Origin: Endozoicomonadaceae bacterium
Lineage (GTDB): Bacteria > Pseudomonadota > Gammaproteobacteria > Pseudomonadales > Endozoicomonadaceae
Direction of reading: 5' to 3'
DNA: 35,899 bases
Assembly (NCBI GenBank): GCA_023146365.1
Contig: JAGLCE010000025.1
Location: forward strand, 1-35,899
The notes beneath the pieces are model-generated. The model did no database searches and was not told where the DNA came from. It was given only the letters and a program-made list of their open reading frames with translations. A program made the position numbers and the translations under genes. Below are positions 15,634-23,680 of the stretch, piece by piece; position 1 is the stretch's first letter, and each line of letters opens with the position of its first letter.

Positions 15634-16378
15634 CATCGTTAAATCGTAGAGCATGGCAGTATTCATCCAGCACTACCAGTGAGTATTTTGAACACGGCTC
15701 CATGCTACTTTATTGCATGCATATTCATAATATATTTGATTGGATCTATATACTTTCGAATAAATTACGCTTAAGTTAGACTGCATGAAATTATTAGAAG
15801 ATTCTAATTATTATTAGGAGTTTCTAATCTCTCAAATTTTAGTCCCATTGTCTTAATTGCCTTACCTTAGAAGCGCATTTTAAACTCTGCATATCACGAT
15901 AACCATCAAAGCTTATTAACACATTAAAGATGACTTAATTTGGAAGTTTTTGTATTAAAAATACTATTAAGAAGTGGCATTTACAAAAACTCAAATAGCA
16001 AAGATGGTCGTCGCCCTAGTTATTATCCAGTGCTGATGCTTAATATTTTTGTATGACAGCAGTTTTATCTCTGGCCGGATGACTCGACTGAATATCAAAC
16101 GAGATGAAAATATCTCGTTGCTATTGAGTCATTATGCAAACGTTTGCTGTTGTCGATAGATTTTGTCAATAAGAGAGAGTCAACCGATCGTTGAGTGGTT
16201 AGCTCATTTTTTGAGCTGAGCGACGGTTTTTAGCGACTTCCCCATAGGCTTTCATCGATTTTGTTTAGCAGGCTCACCAGTCTGTCTAGAACTCCAACAT
16301 TTTTAGGCGCAACACTCTGCTAAAGTAATGGCTCTTACGTATCATCTTGTTATAGTCACAACATTTACTGGAAGTATT
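15634..16378. other. Gene-free stretch between nth and dapE
   Basis: About 745 bp without a supportable gene, AT-rich on the left. It contains two clean hairpins: AACGAGAT/ATCTCGTT at 16098-16119 with a 6-base loop, and AGCTCA/TGAGCT around a T-run loop near 16201-16218. Neither is followed by a U tract, so they are not obvious terminators. They could be regulatory or IS-end relics. Confidence 0.4.
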
Positions 16379-17515
16379 ATGAAGTATCACTCACCCACAA
16401 TCACTCTCGCATGTGAACTAATCTCGCGTCCCTCCGTCACCCCAGACGATGCAGGCTGCCAAAACCTGATGGCCGAACGCCTTGCACCACTGGGGTTCAT
16501 GGTCGAGAAACTGCGCTATGGCGACGTAGACAATCTCTGGTTGCGCCGTGGCAATCGGGGTTCCGTACTGGCATTTGCCGGTCATACCGATGTCGTGCTT
16601 TCAGGTCCTGAGGATCAATGGGATTCGCCGCCATTCACCCCCACGTTTAGAGATGGATATCTCTACGGCCGTGGTGCTGCGGACATGAAAGGCAGCTTGG
16701 CCGCCATGATCACGGCCATCGAACGCTTTCTGGCGAAACATCCGGGACATAAAGGCTCTATCGCCCTACTGATCACCAGTGACGAAGAAGGAGAGGCCGT
16801 CAACGGCACCCGGAAAGTCATGGAAACCTTGGAGAGCCGCAAAGAGAAAATTAACTGGTGCATCGTCGGTGAACCCTCTAGCACCGAGCAGACCGGAGAT
16901 GTGATCAAAAACGGCCGACGCGGATCACTGACGGGAGAACTTACGATTAAGGGACATCAAGGACACGTCGCCTATCCTCATCGGGCTGACAACCCGATTC
17001 ATAGAGCCACGCCAGCGCTCACAGAACTGACCGAAACGGTCTGGGACAATGGAAATGACTTTTTCCCAGCCACCAGCTTTCAGATTTCCAACCTTCATGC
17101 CGGTACTGGCGTGGGCAATGTGATTCCAGGCGAACTGGATGTCATGTTCAATTTTCGTTTTTCCACAGAACTGACCGATCAGCAACTCAGAGAGAGAACA
17201 GAAGAGCTGCTGAAACGCCATAACTTAGAGTATGAATTAAACTGGACACCGTTCGGTCAGCCATTCCTGACTCCTGACGGTCCGCTGATTGATGCAACAG
17301 TCACGGCTATAAAGGAGATCACCGGACTCAACACCCAGATATTAACCACTGGCGGCACATCGGATGGTCGATTTATTGCGCCTACGGGAAGCCAACTGGT
17401 TGAAATCGGCCCCTGCAATACCACCATTCATCAGATCAATGAGTGCGTCAAGGTCGATGACCTCGATATTCTGAGCAATATCTATGAACAGATCATGATC
17501 AACCTGTTGACCTGA
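16379..17515 (+). CDS. dapE: Succinyl-diaminopimelate desuccinylase
   Basis: 378 residues, the usual DapE length. It hydrolyses N-succinyl-LL-diaminopimelate to LL-diaminopimelate and succinate in lysine and peptidoglycan synthesis. Di-zinc M20 peptidase motifs are present: H69 in AGHTDVV, D102 in GRGAADMKG, the catalytic base E136 with E137 in SDEEGEA, E165 in GEPSS, and the late His in NTTIHQINECV. A central dimerisation domain (about 180-290) lies between them. I start at ATG 16379, where GGAAG lies four bases upstream and MKYHSPTITLACELISRPS aligns with the family N-terminus. The ATG at 16328 would add 17 residues without support. It stands in a plus-strand run with the small ORF and plsB. 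Confidence 0.95.
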   Translation: MKYHSPTITLACELISRPSVTPDDAGCQNLMAERLAPLGFMVEKLRYGDVDNLWLRRGNRGSVLAFAGHTDVVLSGPEDQWDSPPFTPTFRDGYLYGRGAADMKGSLAAMITAIERFLAKHPGHKGSIALLITSDEEGEAVNGTRKVMETLESRKEKINWCIVGEPSSTEQTGDVIKNGRRGSLTGELTIKGHQGHVAYPHRADNPIHRATPALTELTETVWDNGNDFFPATSFQISNLHAGTGVGNVIPGELDVMFNFRFSTELTDQQLRERTEELLKRHNLEYELNWTPFGQPFLTPDGPLIDATVTAIKEITGLNTQILTTGGTSDGRFIAPTGSQLVEIGPCNTTIHQINECVKVDDLDILSNIYEQIMINLLT

Positions 17516-17557
17516 TCCAACGTCAACACTCAGATGCGAGACTCGTTATAAAACCGA

Positions 17558-17802
17558 TCATTTGACGTTAAACGCCCGATTAAACGCTTCGTAATGCGTG
17601 ACAAAATGCGAAAAGCTTAATGAAGGGTGACTAACGTCAACTCGTGAGGATAACGGACTATCCCTGCCAAGACATGCTGTCGTGTTATCAGCAAACCTAC
17701 AATGTCTGATCCTACAATGTCTGATATTATCCCCACGCCTTGCATGTCATCTAGCCAATGACGTAAAACCCCCCCCTCACACCAACGCTTTGACTTTACC
17801 AA
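17558..17802 (-). mobile_element. Transposase-like relic between dapE and the small ORF
   Basis: The minus strand reads GVLRHWLDDMQGVGIISD, then GLLITRQHVLAGIVRY, to a stop at 17617. A different frame then gives SLSFSHFVTHYEAF and NRAFNVK with a stop at 17558. The tail block is also present at 1972-2047. A 15-bp direct repeat (CCTACAATGTCTGAT, twice) and a C8 run lie inside. The C-terminal tail looks transposase-like; the upstream part is not identified and may be a separate relic. Confidence 0.35.
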
Positions 17803-17962
17803 ACAAGGCTATCTCAACCTATTGTTAAGCCATATAATGAGACAATCAATCGCCTGCTCCTCTCATAATGGGCATAGTGAGCGCTGTTCAGTGTCCATGA
17901 CGCTTGACACACTAAATCAGCTATAATGCACATAGCACAGCCACCCTACAGAGACACAGGTC

Positions 17963-18340
17963 ATGCCGCAGTCCGACATTGAAATTTACGTCAAGTGTAT
18001 TTCGATCGACTCCATTATCACTTGGCTAGAAAGCGTGGGAGATAAGAGCTCGGAGATCAACCAAGAGGGGCGTAGCTATACCCTGACCCTGACCATCAAT
18101 AACAAACTAATACCGATCACCATCGTCGAGGGTGCTGCCGGTAAGGCTTGGACCAGCCTCTGGTTTAACTCCACTGAGACACCTTGGGGAAGCGATGTCG
18201 ACTGTGCGCGCGCATGCTATCTCGCCTTGAACTGCCAAGTTCGCTGCAACGGCGCTTTTTGGCAGGATAATAGCGCCAGCATGGATGAATGGTGGCAAAT
18301 TACCGAGAATGGTGATGAACGACTGATTGAGTGGGCTTGA
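17963..18340 (+). CDS. Small protein of unknown function
   Basis: 125 residues, not recognised. It is soluble, with no signal peptide or membrane span. It starts MPQSDIEIYVKCISIDSII, has beta-rich segments (RSYTLTLTINNKLIPITIVE), and ends with a Trp- and Cys-rich half (WTSLWFNSTETPWGSDVDCA, CYLALNCQVRCNGAFWQD, DEWWQITENG). GC content and codon use match the neighbouring core genes, unlike the island genes. It sits between dapE and plsB on the same strand, and an upstream GAGACACAGG could be its ribosome site. The coherent composition and strand suggest a real conserved gene, but no role can be given. Confidence 0.75.
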   Translation: MPQSDIEIYVKCISIDSIITWLESVGDKSSEINQEGRSYTLTLTINNKLIPITIVEGAAGKAWTSLWFNSTETPWGSDVDCARACYLALNCQVRCNGAFWQDNSASMDEWWQITENGDERLIEWA

Positions 18341-18504
18341 TCAGTCAAACGATGGCTGGCCTCTGACCCTCTCATAAACTAGCGCATCATAATGCCTGTC
18401 CCTAACTCATTAGCCGTGCAAGCATTTTTCTGGGTTTTCGGAATCACACCGTTAGTTAAGTTAATTTAGTTACACCATCAATATTACCGGATCTGCAGAC
18501 TGCT

Positions 18505-20970
18505 ATGAATAAACCAATCCCACTCAACCGCTTTCTGTTCGGCCTACTGCGGCTCATGCTTTTCTGGATACAAACCCGAGCACACAACAACAGCCTTGAA
18601 TCACTCGGACTGGATGCTGACAAACCCATTGTCTACGTCCTGCCCAACTACTCCCTGTCGAATCTCTTGGTGCTCGATAAAGAGTGCCTGAAAGCGGGAC
18701 TGCCCAGACCTTACACCCCATTGATCAGCGGCCATTTTATTCACGAAAAGCACGCTTATTTCTTCCTGAGCAGATCGAAAGGTCTCTTCCTGCAACGTGA
18801 GCGCATATATCATTCTGACCGTCTGATACGGATGGTCAATGCAGTAGAGAAGCAGCGTGAACAGGATATCCAGATCGTTCCCGTTAGCATTTTCTGGGGA
18901 CGAGCGCCAGACAAAGAGAGTTCACCATTCAAGCTGTTGTTTGCCTGGAACTACCATATTGGTAGCCGGTTCCGGAAATGTCTGGCCATCCTGATACACG
19001 GTCGCCAAACAGTACTACATTTCGGCTCCGCACTATCACTGCGCGAGATTGTCGATGAAAATCTATCTCACCAGCGAACCCTTCGAAAAATCAGTCGTCT
19101 CCTTCGGGTACATTTTCGCCAGATTCATGCGTCAATCATCGGCCCAGACCTATCACACCGACGGATTCTGATTAACGGCATTATCCGTTCCAGTATCGTC
19201 TGTAAAGCCATTGCCGAGCGAGCTGAAACCCAGTCGACCTCATTGGAAAAAGCCGAGGCAAAAGCCCTATATTATGCACGAGAGATCGCCTCAGACTTCA
19301 ACTATTCCGCCATCCGCTTTTTAGACAAAGTACTGACCTGGTTCTGGAACAAGATCTATAACGGCGTTGACGTCAACCACATTGAACCAGTTCGCAAGTT
19401 AGCCGGCAGCCATGAGCTGATTTACGTCCCCTGCCATCGCAGCCATGTCGATTACCTGTTGCTCGCTTATGTTCTGTTCTATAACGGGCTCCAGCCGCCG
19501 CACACTGCCGCCGGGATCAACCTGAACATGCCGCTAATCGGCCCACTGCTGCGCCGTTGCGGTGCCTTCTTCATGCGCCGAAGCTTTAAGGATAATCCGC
19601 TCTACAGCGCAGTATTCAATGAATACATGCACACACTATTAACCCGAGGCTTTCCCACCGAGTACTTCGTGGAAGGTGGACGCTCACGCACCGGTCGAAC
19701 CCTCCCCCCCAAGACAGGCTTGTTAGCTATCACTCTGCACAGTTTCCTGCGCAACCATCGTAAGCCTATCGCCTTTATTCCTGTCTATATCGGCTATGAA
19801 AAGCTGTTGGAAATCAATACATATTTAAGTGAACTTCATGACAAGGCCAAGAAAAAAGAGTCGCCTTTCGATATCATTCGAACGGTCGCCAGTCTGAAGA
19901 GCAGCTTTGGCCATGCCTATGTCAACTTTGGCGAACCCATTGAACTCGACCAGTTTTTGAATCAAGAACAACCCGCATGGAAGGAGGCACACTATGGCGA
20001 TAATTCACGCCCTGAATGGCTACGACATGCCATCAACAACCTGGGCACTCTCATTGTCAGCCGAATTAACAGTGCGGCAGCTATCAATCCGATCAATCTG
20101 GTCGCCACGGTATTACTGAGTGCTCCCCGTCATGCGCTGGGTGAAGAAGAGCTGATCATTCAGCTGGAAGCCTGCCAGAAACTGCTGCAAAAGGTGCCTT
20201 ACAGCGATCACACCACCCTGCCCAGCAACCTCTCAGGTCAGGATATGATTCGCTATGTAGAGTCCATGGAAATGGTCTACAGGCAAACTGATAGCCTCGG
20301 TGACATCATCCGAATGGATGATCGCAACGCCATACTAATGACCTACTATCGCAACAATATCCTGCATCTGTTTGCCATTCCTTCGCTGATCAGCCGGATG
20401 TTTGTCAACAGCCATGCGATTGAACAGCAAGAAGTGATCGACTTCTGTTGTAGTCTCTATCCGTACCTGAAATCCGAGCTATTCCTCCAATGGGATCAAA
20501 CAGCACTAGACAGCGTCATCATTTGCTGGCTCTCTGCACTAGCTGATGCTGGCCTGATAACGGCCGAAGGTACCCGTTGGCGCTGTCCAGAATCTGGTTC
20601 CACCGGCTTTGTCACCCTGACGATCCTCTCCCGTCCCATTCAACAAACACTTGAACGTTTCTACGTGGTGATTAGCCTTCTCCTGCGCAATGGCTCCGGA
20701 CAGGTGGATGCAGAATTCATGGAAAGCCAAAGCCGTGATATGGCTCAACGCCTATCGGTTATTCATGGAATGAATGCGCCGGAGTTTTTCGATACAACGT
20801 TGTTCCGACACTTTATTGAAGCACTACAACACAATGCGGTCATTCACATTAACGATGAGAACAAACTGGAATTTGGTGAGGATATGACGGTGGTTGCCAA
20901 AGATGCCATGCGAGTACTACCCAGTGAGATTCGTCACAGCATTCTTCAGGTCACCCACGCAGGTTCCTGA
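18505..20970 (+). CDS. plsB: Glycerol-3-phosphate 1-O-acyltransferase
   Basis: 821 residues, typical of PlsB. It is an inner-membrane enzyme that transfers an acyl chain from acyl-ACP or acyl-CoA to the sn-1 position of glycerol-3-phosphate, the first step of phospholipid synthesis. Acyltransferase motifs are present: motif I VPCHRSHVDYLL with H311 and D316 (HX4D), then GPLLRRCGAFFMRRSF, FVEGGRSRTGR and IAFIPVYIGYEKLLE. The long N-terminal region (about 1-290) and C-terminal helical region (about 500-821) also match the family. The start ATG has only a weak ribosome site. It is convergent with the last gene of the Wsp operon, with 56 bases between the stops. Confidence 0.97.
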   Translation: MNKPIPLNRFLFGLLRLMLFWIQTRAHNNSLESLGLDADKPIVYVLPNYSLSNLLVLDKECLKAGLPRPYTPLISGHFIHEKHAYFFLSRSKGLFLQRERIYHSDRLIRMVNAVEKQREQDIQIVPVSIFWGRAPDKESSPFKLLFAWNYHIGSRFRKCLAILIHGRQTVLHFGSALSLREIVDENLSHQRTLRKISRLLRVHFRQIHASIIGPDLSHRRILINGIIRSSIVCKAIAERAETQSTSLEKAEAKALYYAREIASDFNYSAIRFLDKVLTWFWNKIYNGVDVNHIEPVRKLAGSHELIYVPCHRSHVDYLLLAYVLFYNGLQPPHTAAGINLNMPLIGPLLRRCGAFFMRRSFKDNPLYSAVFNEYMHTLLTRGFPTEYFVEGGRSRTGRTLPPKTGLLAITLHSFLRNHRKPIAFIPVYIGYEKLLEINTYLSELHDKAKKKESPFDIIRTVASLKSSFGHAYVNFGEPIELDQFLNQEQPAWKEAHYGDNSRPEWLRHAINNLGTLIVSRINSAAAINPINLVATVLLSAPRHALGEEELIIQLEACQKLLQKVPYSDHTTLPSNLSGQDMIRYVESMEMVYRQTDSLGDIIRMDDRNAILMTYYRNNILHLFAIPSLISRMFVNSHAIEQQEVIDFCCSLYPYLKSELFLQWDQTALDSVIICWLSALADAGLITAEGTRWRCPESGSTGFVTLTILSRPIQQTLERFYVVISLLLRNGSGQVDAEFMESQSRDMAQRLSVIHGMNAPEFFDTTLFRHFIEALQHNAVIHINDENKLEFGEDMTVVAKDAMRVLPSEIRHSILQVTHAGS

Positions 20971-21026
20971 TCAGAGGCTCTGCCAAACAGAACATGTGCA
21001 GTGCTCTGATTTGAGAGTTGGCGGGA

Positions 21027-21584
21027 TTACCTGCGCATTCCAGAATTAAAGGGGCCACCCCATGCCCCTTGAGTGATGCCAGGATAGACTCGATCCAGAT
21101 CATTCATCGCACTCTGACTATAAACCTTGTCATCTAAGTTATACGCATCGCCTCTCTTTTCAGACGTCTCGTTTATTGAACGCATTTTACCGTGACTGAT
21201 CATCTTTTTGACCATATGCAGCAACTTAGCATCCTGACAAGGGCTAACCAGATAACCGATGCCATCCATGTTACGGGTATCATCAGAAACGACTCTAACA
21301 TCACTAAAGTTACTCACTATTAAGCCCACCTGCCTGGGCTTTTCACTCAGCATTTCTTGAAACAACATAACACCATTTTTACCCTTTAAACGGTAAGCAC
21401 AGACCACCAGATCAAAGTTACGGCGCTTAACCTTCTGCAACGCCTCCTGCCAGTCACTCACAATCTCACAACTGTACCCTTGAGAAGAGAGCAGCGTTTG
21501 CAACTTTGTTACTGTTTTTTTTCTCTCATCCTCCACCAGCAATACACTATGTTGATGACTGTTCATTACGTTTTTTCGTATCAT
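21027..21584 (-). CDS. Stand-alone receiver-domain protein lacking the phospho-Asp
   Basis: 185 residues and the last gene of the Wsp operon. Its start overlaps the wspR stop as ATGA, so it is probably translationally coupled (the Met at position 7 is an alternative start). Residues 12-130 form a CheY-like receiver: SVLLVEDE with the acidic pair at 18-19, then FDLVVCAYRLKGKNG. The residue expected to be the phosphorylated Asp is Ala63. The tail (130-185) is polar and unrecognised, ending NSGMRR. A receiver without the Asp cannot be phosphorylated normally. It may bind WspE or WspR constitutively or be decaying. The Wsp operon of Pseudomonas ends with wspR, so this is an addition. Confidence 0.8.
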   Translation of the reverse strand: MIRKNVMNSHQHSVLLVEDERKKTVTKLQTLLSSQGYSCEIVSDWQEALQKVKRRNFDLVVCAYRLKGKNGVMLFQEMLSEKPRQVGLIVSNFSDVRVVSDDTRNMDGIGYLVSPCQDAKLLHMVKKMISHGKMRSINETSEKRGDAYNLDDKVYSQSAMNDLDRVYPGITQGAWGGPFNSGMRR

Positions 21585-22621
21585 GACGATGTACCAGCAT
21601 TCGTACCGTCAGACGCCTTAACGACCCGGTTACGTCCACTATCTTTGGCCTCATATAGTGCATCATCAGCCCGTTTGATTAGCTTCTCAGTCTCTATCTC
21701 GCCAGATCCAGGCCTGCACGTCGCCACACCCAAACTGATGGTGACCCATTCACAGACATCTGATTCGGCATTCTCCAGCTTCAGCATCTCAACCGCTGAG
21801 CGAAGCTTCTCCGCAACGTCAGCAGCGTCATCCTCCGATACTCCCGGAAGCAGAACAACAAACTCTTCACCACCGTAACGAGCCACCATGCCCGCAGATC
21901 GTTTCGAACAAGCCTCCAGCGCTTTGGCAACACTGCACAGCACATCATCACCATGCTGATGGCCATAATGATCATTACATTTCTTGAAAAAGTCGATATC
22001 CATCATGATCAGAGAGAAAGGCGTTTGCTCCTCTTTCGCTCGAACCCACTCTTGAGCAATGGATTCCTGGAACGTTCGCCGATTAGCAACCCCAGTCAAC
22101 CCATCCATACTTGCCAACTGTTGCAGTTTGATATTGCTGGCTGCCAGATCTTGCTGGCTGACATCCAGAGCGCGAAACGCTTCATCACGCTGTAACAATC
22201 TGATATAACACTGTGAGTGGTAACGAATTCTGGCCAGTAGCTCAACCGATTCTGGTAACTTGATAAGATAATCATTTCCCCCGGCACTGAATACATCCGC
22301 TTTCAGCTTTGCGTCATTCTTCATGGACAAGGCAATCACCGGAACTAATTGCGTTTGCTCACTCACTCTCATATAACGTAACAGGGTCAGTCCATCAATA
22401 TTTGGCATCACCATATCAAGCAGTATGACCGTTGGCTTAAGCTGTTCAGCCATATTCAGGGCATCGCCAGCATCTGAGCAGTAGTGCAGTCTAATGTCAT
22501 TTTCGCCCTCCAGCATCAGACGCAAGGCTTCAGCCACCATGGGATCATCATCAACCAATAACACAAGATACTCATATTGTGTATTAATCCGCTTTCCAAT
22601 GGGGTTATTAGGGGTTATCAT
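21581..22621 (-). CDS. wspR: WspR-type response regulator, diguanylate cyclase
   Basis: 346 residues. It makes c-di-GMP from two GTP and is activated by phosphorylation from WspE in the known system. The receiver domain (about 18-140) has DDD at 24-26, phospho-Asp D69 (ILLDMVMP) and K121. A helical stalk (140-170) leads to the GGDEF domain (170-335) with metal ligand D208 (MMDIDFF) and active-site G250-G-E-E-F254. The inhibitory I-site, normally RxxD just upstream, reads RSAG (R241 to G244), so product inhibition through this site should be lost. The start overlaps the wspF stop as ATGA and has AGGAAGG upstream. The gene order and the IASMDGLTGVANRR-type linker agree with WspR rather than a generic PleD. 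Confidence 0.92.
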   Translation of the reverse strand: MITPNNPIGKRINTQYEYLVLLVDDDPMVAEALRLMLEGENDIRLHYCSDAGDALNMAEQLKPTVILLDMVMPNIDGLTLLRYMRVSEQTQLVPVIALSMKNDAKLKADVFSAGGNDYLIKLPESVELLARIRYHSQCYIRLLQRDEAFRALDVSQQDLAASNIKLQQLASMDGLTGVANRRTFQESIAQEWVRAKEEQTPFSLIMMDIDFFKKCNDHYGHQHGDDVLCSVAKALEACSKRSAGMVARYGGEEFVVLLPGVSEDDAADVAEKLRSAVEMLKLENAESDVCEWVTISLGVATCRPGSGEIETEKLIKRADDALYEAKDSGRNRVVKASDGTNAGTSS

Positions 22622-23676
22622 GGACGCCTTCCTCTTTGTGTATCTGTTGTATTAGAGGACAAAAGAATCTTCTCCCGTAATCGCAATCCAATATGCTTCG
22701 GGTCCAGTATTTCATCAGCAGCACCACGCTGAATCGCATCCTTTGGCATACCATAAATTGCACAGCTGGCCTCACTCTGAGCAAACGTGGGGTGACCCAG
22801 CCGCCTCAGGGCCAGCAGCCCTCGACCGCCGTCACGCCCCATCCCGGTCAACAACACTGCCATCATCTTCTTCCTCCAGTACTGCCCAGCACTGCAAAAA
22901 AATTCATCAACGGAGGGACGGTATGGATTACTGATCGGCTCTTTGGTATAAATCAACCGCCCCATGCGATTCATGACCAAATGATCATTCGTTTTAGCCA
23001 GTAACACCTTACCAGATTGCGGCTCTTCCCCGCCTTCTATCACCTGAATTTTCATGGGAATCTGCGAATCCAGCCATTTCGACATACTCAGTGCGTGCCC
23101 TTCATCAACATGCTGGACGATCACCACCGCCGCCGGAAAATCGGCTGGTAGCGTCGCCAGCAACTGTGCAACCGCTTCAGGACCACCGGTAGAACAACCA
23201 ATAGCAATCAACATATTGGTTGATTGCTCTGTCATACGCTGCAAGACCGCACAACCTGAAGGGGGAAGCGCCTCCGCCTTCAGGATCGGTGCAGTATCCT
23301 GCACAAGCACTTTCACCGCATTCATCTTATTCACACAATGTGAAAGACTGCCCGACTTGCTTGAAGGCATTTCCATAGAATCAAGTGCACCAGCTGAAAG
23401 CCCCCTGAAGAGAGTGTCAGTGCACTGTTTGGCATGGGTGATAACTATGGCACAGGCATAATCCTGCATGATTTGTCGGATGACTTCTACACTACTTTCA
23501 TTATCAGGCAACGTGAGTGCTATCAAGATCAGCTCAGGCTTTTGAGTCCGACAATGACGGATAGCAACCGATCCATTACTGACCTCCCAGAGCACTTTCC
23601 ACCCGAGTTCCTTCTGTATAAGCCGCACAAGCATCTTTCTGTTTTGTAACTCAGGTTCAACGATTCCTACATTCAT
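22618..23676 (-). CDS. wspF: WspF-type CheB methylesterase with degenerate receiver
   Basis: 352 residues. CheB enzymes remove methyl groups from chemoreceptor glutamates. The C-terminal catalytic domain is intact, with the triad S162 (IGCSTGGPEAV), H189 (IVQHVDEGH) and D282 (LLTGMGRDGG). The N-terminal domain keeps the receiver fold (MNVGIVEPELQNRKM...) but has Ala53 in PELILIALTLP, where Asp is phosphorylated in active CheB, and E7-P8 instead of an acidic pair. Activation by WspE phosphotransfer therefore looks impossible. In Pseudomonas, loss of WspF function raises WspR activity. The start lies four bases after the wspE stop, with GGAGG inside the last wspE codons. Confidence 0.92.
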   Translation of the reverse strand: MNVGIVEPELQNRKMLVRLIQKELGWKVLWEVSNGSVAIRHCRTQKPELILIALTLPDNESSVEVIRQIMQDYACAIVITHAKQCTDTLFRGLSAGALDSMEMPSSKSGSLSHCVNKMNAVKVLVQDTAPILKAEALPPSGCAVLQRMTEQSTNMLIAIGCSTGGPEAVAQLLATLPADFPAAVVIVQHVDEGHALSMSKWLDSQIPMKIQVIEGGEEPQSGKVLLAKTNDHLVMNRMGRLIYTKEPISNPYRPSVDEFFCSAGQYWRKKMMAVLLTGMGRDGGRGLLALRRLGHPTFAQSEASCAIYGMPKDAIQRGAADEILDPKHIGLRLREKILLSSNTTDTQRGRRP

Positions 23677-23680
23677 ACAC

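Noticed and set aside
15070..15666. 198-codon minus-strand ORF opposite nth
   Set aside because: It is antisense to a gene whose catalytic residues and iron-sulfur cysteines are all conserved; it is a codon-bias shadow.
20969..21012. Bidirectional terminator between plsB and the last Wsp-operon gene (TCAGAG...CTCTGA)
   Set aside because: The stem is only six base pairs with a loop of about 27 bases and no U tract on either strand.
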